Under the pieces are notes generated by a model. The model was given only the letters and a program-made list of their open reading frames with translations. It did no database searches and had not been told where the DNA came from. From NCBI RefSeq assembly GCF_032118995.1, contig NC_092650.1:1674001-1738000 (forward strand): a stretch of 64,000 nt of DNA. The letters are read 5' to 3'. A program made the translations under genes and the position numbers. Below, piece by piece: positions 57,226-64,000 of the stretch. The DNA comes from Asterias amurensis. Its lineage: Eukaryota > Echinodermata > Asteroidea > Forcipulatida > Asteriidae. Position 1 is the first letter of the stretch, and each line of letters begins with the position of its first letter.

Positions 57226-60194
57226 CCTATCAACAGCTACAGTGCTTCATACCATGTAAATGTTTTTGGCCATATATTTTTTGAGTAATTACCAAAGGTA
57301 CACACTTCCTTTAAGAATGAATCTGTGTGAAGAATTGATAAGATTTGTGGCAAGGAAAGGCGGCCATTTTGATGAAGCTATAGGCCTAGTCATTGTCAGC
57401 CCTCAATTCCAACACTGCCTTAGAAAATGTGGTGGGGGGTTGTTGTTGTTGTTGTTGTTGTGTTTTCACCTTTTCACTTCTTATTTCTAGTTTACCGTTC
57501 CAGTTTCAAAAGGTTAAAAAAAACAATCGCTGTTTTTATTTTCAAGAAGAACATTCGGAAATTTAAAGATTGCTATGCTAAAGAGAAACCGAATTGTAGA
57601 TTAAAGGCCCGGTCACACAGGCCTTGATAACGAGAACACAACGAGAATGTTAACAATGTGAATCGAGGGCGCACATGGTTGAATGAGTGTGGGCGTGTTC
57701 TACTTTGAGCAATTCAACCAATAGAATGTGTTCTCTTTGCGTTGTGATCGTTATCGTTATTGCTGCAGTTTGACTCCGCCTTTACATGTACATTTTGCAG
57801 GAATTACATATCTAGACTGGAATGATGTTTCATATTTTACTTTGTTATTCAGACTTCACTTAAAGGGACTGTACACGTTTGGTAATTACTCAAAATATAT
57901 TTAAGCATAAAACCTTAATTGGTAATGAGCAACGAAGAGCTGTTGATAGTACAAACTATTGTGAGAAACGACTCCCTCTGAAGTAATGTAGTTTTTGAGA
58001 AAGAGGTAATTTCTCACTAAAGTAATAAAAGACTTCTAGCCAGAATCCTTTCATTCCTTTCTGAAAGCACACAGGGTGTTTTTTCTTTCATCATTTTCTT
58101 GCAACTTCAACGACCAATTGAGTCCAAATTTTCACAGGCTTATTATTTTATGTATATGTTGGGATACACCAAGTGAAAATACTGGTCTTTGACAATTACC
58201 ATCCATGTACAGTGCCTTTAAATTTACACAACAATAAAACAGCTGAAAATATGTCTTGTTTAGAGCATGAGGCAAGATTGTTACTTGTGACACACAGTAA
58301 TCCCGTTTTAGAATTGAAGTTGAATTTTAAGAAATTGTTTTCTTAGTTTGTATATTTAAAAGTGCATGCCAAATCTTTCAAGACAAATTTCCTGAGAGTA
58401 AAATGGATTAAACTACAAACTAACACTATTTAAAAGGTGTGGGTTTAATTTTTGTCAAGTGGGTAGTCAATATGGTTAATACTGGATGCTTCTTAAAAAA
58501 GTCACTTTTTGTACAACACAAAACACAATGTCCACAGATTAACATTAGACTCACACGGTTTGAAGATAAAGATGGTAGAAAGCTTCCCTTTTAAAATATT
58601 ACTTGCTGAGGTGCTGTAGTTTTTGAAAAATGAGTAAAACAATGTCACCAAAATAATTTTTGTATCAGGAGACGAAAATTATTTAAGCATGTATGTTTGT
58701 ACAAAGTAATTACGTGACTATCCTGAAAACATTGCTCAGTTATTTTCACGTTCGTTCTCAAAAACTTGACAACAAATGAAGCCGAAAATCTACAAAAGGT
58801 AAAACTGCAGGATTTTAAAGAAATGCAAACAATCTCATTTAAGAAATCAAACACAATCCTTGAAATGAATGTCTTTGTTTTGAACCACAGCCTCTAAATC
58901 TGCAGTGCTCAAACATATTCACTGTGCGATATTTAACTGTTTAAAAAAAGAAGTTTTTTGTAAAGTCATTCATAAACACGGACCCTAAACTTGGATGAGT
59001 GGTTCTTTATCCAATCCTAAAACACTTGCATCAAATATGATTTTTTTATTTTATTTTGTGACTGGTAAAATGTTTCTTAGCCATCTTTTAGAAGTACAGC
59101 AACAGTTATCATGGAAAAATGTTCTTTTTTTAAAAGACCTGCGGCTGATTTCAGGAAAGGCTAGGATAAATCCTATCTTGAGTCAGGATGGGTTCAATGC
59201 ATCCTACGTTATCAGATAGGGAACTTAACTTGTCGTAAGTCCCAAGATCAAGTACCAAGGATGAGTATGGTTAAAACGACGGCTGGGCTCAAGTTGAAGC
59301 CTGCAAGTATAAAACTTGCTAAGCACAAAAAAAATCTTGTTTAGAGAAGCTGGCTACAAGCACATTGTTGCAACTGGTGCCCCACTCTTTTTTTGCTTCA
59401 GCAAAGAAATTTGCTAAGCAATATTTTGTGCTTAACAGCTTTATCAAATTGACCCCTGGCCTGTTCATTATTTTTCTACACCATACACAACTTCATTCAG
59501 AGGTAACACAATCGAAATACGACACCTTTATATTGGGTTAAATCTTAATTTATTTACCAGATTTTGAAGAACCCCAAATTCTATTCTGTTTAAACAAAGC
59601 AGCATACAATTACACTCTCAGGACTGGATTTTCATCTTTGAGAGGGCAAGGCCATTTTCATTTTGCAAAGGGCACTTCCATTGGAAGATTTTGTAAGTCT
59701 ATGGGAAACTCTTGAAGGGGCATTACAGCCAATACCAGGGCAATGGAGGCAATGACCTTAGTTGCCTCCAGCTAAATGTAATACCAGACCTGTAATTAAA
59801 TCCATATTGTCCTACTGTGCAATCTTGGGTGTTATCTGGTGTCCCAACCCCCCCCCCCCCCAAAAAAAGAAGAAGTTATGTGTGTCGGTATCTTGTGCAG
59901 AGGGAGATAATTGGTAAAGAAGGGATCCAAGTACACTTTGAAGGACAACCAGGGACTTAAAAATTTGGTTTGTCGCATTTAATAATTCAGTTCAATCAAA
60001 TTTATCAAAACACGCAGTAGTGTGTTGTCATCCACTGCCCCCCGCCCAAACAAATTTGACTTATTTTAGACTTATTTAATTTTCTTAAACAATTGCTTGT
60101 AATGATTGAATTTAAAATGACATACTGGTAGATTTCAAGGAGAAAAAAACCGACAGTGAGTATTTGATAAATGTCTAGAATTTCAAACTGGATT

Positions 60195-60782
60195 TTAAAG
60201 TTCCTTTTCGTATCCCATAAGACGGTTGTAATCACTCGGGAGTTTGAAGTTGTACGGATTTACAAAGTAAGGACGACCCTTTGCTTTCACCGTCGTCAGG
60301 TTAAAATACCCCAGAATAGAATTGCCCTGATTAGGACGAACAATGTCCTCTCGTAGAAACTCCACACGATTCATTCTCAGAAAGACAGACATTGTCATGG
60401 CACTATAGGAGTTGCGCTGTTGATTGTAGTACATCTTTAACACTAGTCTTCTATTGAATCTCGTTAGCAGAAACGGTAACGCTACAACTCCCATGAAGAT
60501 TCCAAAACTTTCAATAATCAGTTGACTGTTAAACCCCTCGTGCTCTAGGGCTGTAGAAATAATGTCTGGCGCCATGTACAGACCCGTCAGAGACGTTCCG
60601 TAAAAGAGCAACGTACAGATTCGCATCATCCAAATGGCCCGTACCTCATACAGGAGACGGTCACCAACAGTGTCGCTGGTACCCTGTGAAACGCCAGAAT
60701 GTTGCAACACACGACGCATTCGATCGATGTCTTCATCTGGTTTGGAGAGTTGACTCATCGCTCTGGAACTTTGTAGGAAAAC
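60195..60782 (-). CDS. TMEM70: TMEM70 exon 2: membrane hairpin and conserved C-terminus
   Basis: Carries the two-span hairpin and the C-terminal MGYEKEL match used to name the gene. Stop TAA at 60195-60197. Confidence 0.88.
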   Translation of the reverse strand, partial: VFLQSSRAMSQLSKPDEDIDRMRRVLQHSGVSQGTSDTVGDRLLYEVRAIWMMRICTLLFYGTSLTGLYMAPDIISTALEHEGFNSQLIIESFGIFMGVVALPFLLTRFNRRLVLKMYYNQQRNSYSAMTMSVFLRMNRVEFLREDIVRPNQGNSILGYFNLTTVKAKGRPYFVNPYNFKLPSDYNRLMGYEKEL

Positions 60783-61714
60783 CTTTTGCATAAATTGAAA
60801 TAAAAAGGAAATTGTCAAAGGAAGAATCTATGTTCACTACTAACTAGAGTTTTCAGCAAACATGAACAGACAAATGTGTTAAAATAAAGTTGCAATCATG
60901 TACATTTACATGTACTGCACTACTAAAGTACTATGGTACTTCTGTGGAACAGATCAGAAATCCAAGACAAAAGATAGTTTTGTGAACAATAACGTCGTAG
61001 TGACACAAACTGTAAAAGTGAACCTACACACCTGGACCAACTTCAAGAACTAATAAAATATAACTTATAAGGCTAAGCCTTTCCGTATGGTGCCACCACT
61101 TTTTCACTCATTTTTACAAAAAGGGATATCTCATACAAATTAGATTTTCATATCGAGTGGAAAAGTGGTGGCACCATACAGAAACTTTTCCACGGGGGAT
61201 AATCTTCTGCACGTCGCCACCAATTTATCTGTCGTTAATTACCTCCCCTATGAGCTCGTAGTTAAAACAATATTGTGACTAAAATTTTAAAATTAATAAC
61301 GTAATTAATAACAAACTCATGTATTCTGGCTGTTTCAAAATCAAAATTTTGACTTTTTTGAGATCTTGTTGTTGTTTTTTTTTTTCAACTTTAGTCCAGA
61401 CCTCATTCAATTCAAATTCAATACTGTGAATCTTTGCTGTTGATTTATATTCAAATTAGATTAATCACCTCAGCATTTGTAGAATTCCTACGATCACAAA
61501 ACATTGTTGAAATCCATGGAGTTTTCCATTGCCATCTTCTTGCTGCGCAGCAGCGGTCATTCAACTTATTCAAATTACACGATCTGCTGTTCACCGGAAA
61601 GTAACGAACTTGACGACTGTAAACGTGCTTAAATCTCAAGCTATTAGAACTGGCATTATTTACAGGTCGAAAGTTAAGGATAAACGGGCGCGAAAACTGA
61701 CTTAAAAGAGCCAT
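60195..61714 (-). CDS. TMEM70: TMEM70, mitochondrial ATP synthase (complex V) assembly factor, two coding exons
   Basis: Exon 1 is 61469-61714 (82 codons, donor GAG|GTGATT). Exon 2 is 60195-60782 (195 codons plus stop, likely acceptor ATGCAAAAG|). The total of 277 residues compares with 260 in human. The N-terminus MALLSQFSRPFILNFRPV is rich in arginine and serine with no acidic residues, a mitochondrial presequence. Exon 2 has two membrane spans (about IWMMRICTLLFYGTSLTGLY and SFGIFMGVVALPFLLT), then a conserved matrix-facing tail with RPYFVNPYNFKLPSDYNRLM and GYEKEL. Human TMEM70 has FSYSTSLIGL and HLMGYDKEE at matching places. It supports assembly of the ATP synthase c-ring in the inner membrane. 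The exact exon-2 acceptor is less certain than the rest (AG alternatives lie within 20 bases). Confidence 0.85.
61075..61191. mobile_element. Small hairpin element in the TMEM70 intron
   Basis: CCTTTCCGTATGGTGCCACC and the inverted GGTGGCACCATACAGAAACT enclose a short AT-rich loop. A degraded copy is at 6545-6680. Confidence 0.65.
61469..61714 (-). CDS. TMEM70: TMEM70 exon 1: mitochondrial targeting region
   Basis: ATG at 61714 begins the long open frame. Arginine, serine and asparagine dominate. The donor keeps phase 0 with exon 2. No family motif is expected here, since presequences diverge. Confidence 0.75.
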
Positions 61715-61926
61715 GACATCGATTTCCTCCCCAAATAGCTCTAAATTTAACTTGTGAAAGCAACCGCTGTTCAGATCGTAAATTCCATGGGCGCTGCCAT
61801 CTTGGATTTAACGGCGCCACCAACGTTTAGGCAAACGCGCTAAACCCGCGACATGTGTTTATTCGTTTCAAGAGTTTTTGTGTGCACGTGTTCTTCTCTG
61901 AAGGGTGAACGACTTGCACTTTTTAT

Positions 61927-62172
61927 CAAAGATTATAGAGCGCCGCAAGGCGCAATATGCGGAACTCGGGCTGAAATGTGAAATCCCACTGGACGCCATT
62001 TCGGCAAGTAACTCTTTTGATACAACACTAGATCAGTGCAGACAATGACCGTTCCTATTAATGGGAAACAAAACATTCACTTGCTGAAATGGCGCCCATG
62101 CGTATTTCACTTTCCAACAGTAGATAAAGCTTCAGTTCCGCATCTTGCGCCTTGCGGCGCTCTATAATCTTT
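61927..62172. mobile_element. Inverted-repeat element upstream of TMEM70
   Basis: CAAAGATTATAGAGCGCCGC and its exact inverse GCGGCGCTCTATAATCTTTG form 20-bp-plus ends, continuing AAGGCGCAATATGCGGAACT / AGTTCCGCATCTTGCGCCTT. It lies some 210 bp from the TMEM70 start codon, where the promoter would be. Confidence 0.82.
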
Positions 62173-63591
62173 GCTTTTTAAGGCAAGAAAACTCTTGATC
62201 TCTTTTCCAATTTCTTTGATGTTTTTTGTATAAAATACTTTACCTTTGTTGTAAAGGGAAAACAACTTGACTACTACAGAATTGAACATGTTATCGTAAA
62301 GAGACAAATTATTGTAAAACTGGTTCAGAATTTAATCATTTTGTCCACACTGTATGGAATACGTGGAATTGAAAATGCTCTGTATATTTTGTTTTCGGAT
62401 GTATAAATCTTGAGAAAAAAACATATAAGATACTGTTTGTAAAAGTACTACAGAATTTAATATGATATCGTAAAGAGACAAACATTTTTTTAATGACTTC
62501 TCGGGGAACAAGGTATTGTGTGTAATTGCTTAAGTTTTTAAGAAGGTATATTTGTATATTTACCTGCAATTTGAAGGATATAAGTACTGCATTTAATATA
62601 GTCTAAAATGAGAGGGGGGAAATTCCCCTGGCGGACAGAAAACCCTAGCCAAGGGGACAGAATCCCCTAGGAGATAATGTCCCCCCCCCCCCCCCCCCGA
62701 ACCCATTGTACGGGGGCGGGACAGAATTTCTTGTGACACCAGCATGGTCAAACTCACCTACTATACTCATTGAATATAATTTGTAATATGTATTAAATAT
62801 TTCACTTCTTTAGATCTCTTGAGAATTAAAAGTTAAGGAATTCATCTATTTGTTAAAAAAAAATAAAGCAAAATGTTTAAAAACTTTAAACAATTTCAAA
62901 TTTCATCAAAGAAAACAATTGTTATGTATATGGCAAAACACAGGGTTCATAAGACAGACGGGTACAAATACAACAAATTATACATTCAAATTAGTTTATT
63001 ATTTTGATGTATACAAAGCCACATCACTTTTGCTGATAGATCATTCTCAGTACATGGACCAAAACTCTGGAATAAACTTCCAAGTCACACAAACAGCTGG
63101 AGTGTCTCAAAAGAATGCAACGTTAAAGACCCAGGGGTCGATTTCACAAAAAGTTAGGACTAGTCCTATGAGATATACAAAACTAATGCATAATCCTCTT
63201 GTCCTAACTCAAGATAAGACTAGTCCTAACTCCTTGTGAAATCGACCCCTGGGCACCTTTGGTAATTGTCAAAGACCAGTCTTCTCACTTTGAAAAGTGA
63301 AAAGTGAAAAGTGAAAATTTGAGCTCCATTTGTCGTTGAAGTTGCTAGATAAAATGAATGAAAAAACACCCTTGTCACACGAAGTTGTGTACTTTCTGAG
63401 GTCTTAAAATCAAAATCAAATTCGTGGGAAATCACTTCTTTCTCAAAAACATCGTCACTTCAGAGGGAGCCGTTTCTCACAGTGTTTTACATGTTTTATA
63501 CCATCAACAGCTCCACATTACTTGTTACCAAGTAAGGTTTATGCTAATAGTTGTTTTGAGTAATTACCAATAATGTCCACTGCCTTTAAAG

Positions 63592-63775
63592 CTTTCCATA
63601 ATATATTGACTCATACTTATTGCAGAGACCATTCTTATTCTGACGTTTGCAATAAACTGAACATTCCTCCAATATCAGAGAGACTCGGAAGCCTCCTCTT
63701 AAAGTTTGGGAAGTCCATTTTAAATTCAAGTTATAGTCTCCGGGGATGGCTTCCCCCAATAGGAACAACCACCTT
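63592..63775 (+). mobile_element. LINE polymerase C-terminal fragment
   Basis: Frame reads HSYSDVCNKLNIPPISERLG followed by SLLLKFGKSIL and LPP, like the YSDAL..LNL.TLEERR..LCLKFAK end of animal LINE ORF2 proteins. A MITE abuts its left side. Confidence 0.6.
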
Positions 63776-64000
63776 AGATCTAACAGCAGTTGTATTCCCA
63801 ATTTGACAAGTATGCTTAATCACAAATAATAGTTTTTTTATTTGAAGTGTTCTATTTTCTTAACAATTCACTGGCTGTCCCAGTTTTGTGGTGCCTTTTT
63901 GTTCTCTTTTATACCTACTTCCTTGTGTATGTATAACTTTAATGCATGTAAAATAATGTTAATGTAATTATAGTAATAATAACAGTATTTTTATTCTTTG

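Larger units (their letters stand above)
52769..60194. other. PLCG downstream / intergenic region
   Basis: No coding exon recognised. Holds inverted-repeat elements at 53609-53910, 54056-54310, 54556-54724, 56841-57225 and 57860-58220, a palindrome remnant at 54808-54880, GGGCCC-type hairpins at 55981-56144 and 59295-59455, and an AGGCCTG-family relative at 59622-59795. 55200-55980 and 58230-59290 are AT-rich without identified content. Minus-strand AATAAA at 59549-59554 may serve TMEM70. Confidence 0.5.

Overview
The window is intron-rich, AT-rich animal DNA packed with dispersed non-autonomous transposons. The proteins (a lysosomal uncovering enzyme, a phospholipase C gamma and a mitochondrial ATP-synthase assembly factor) are metazoan. 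The gene structure (about 33 short coding exons spread over 44 kb) and the repeat set (TTAA-flanked foldback elements, tRNA-derived SINEs with ATT tails, small LINE tails) suggest an invertebrate deuterostome, most likely an echinoderm and perhaps a sea star. The species call is inference.

Layout. 484-3481 (+): the last five exons of NAGPA, whose 5' part lies left of the window. 3482-8265: intergenic, repeats only. 8266-52087 (+): a complete PLCG (PLCG1/PLCG2-type phospholipase C gamma) coding sequence. I assembled 33 exons by reading every splice junction. They join in frame to 1262 codons plus stop, with the full PH, EF-hands, X, split-PH, nSH2, cSH2, SH3, Y and C2 order and all catalytic residues. 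52088 to about 55.8 kb: 3'UTR and/or downstream sequence with a TTTG array and inverted-repeat elements. 60195-61714 (-): two-exon TMEM70. The right edge holds repeats and a LINE fragment.

Main discovery. PLCG has two intact, in-phase versions of the exon encoding the C-terminal half of the N-terminal SH2 domain (37698-37898 and 39590-39793). They share phases and both have consensus splice sites. They encode about half-identical residues in the part of an SH2 domain that reads the residues after phosphotyrosine. They look like mutually exclusive alternative exons that would change ligand choice while keeping the phosphotyrosine-binding arginine. A degenerate telomere-like CCCTAA array lies between them, and a broken third copy of the exon start lies upstream. 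The matching exon of the C-terminal SH2 domain also has a recent partial tandem copy (41355-41496) with a working-looking acceptor that would lead to truncation.

The three genes show no functional link to one another; no operon logic applies. PLCG introns hold nearly all the repeats, some nested in ways that reveal insertion order and a TTAA target site.
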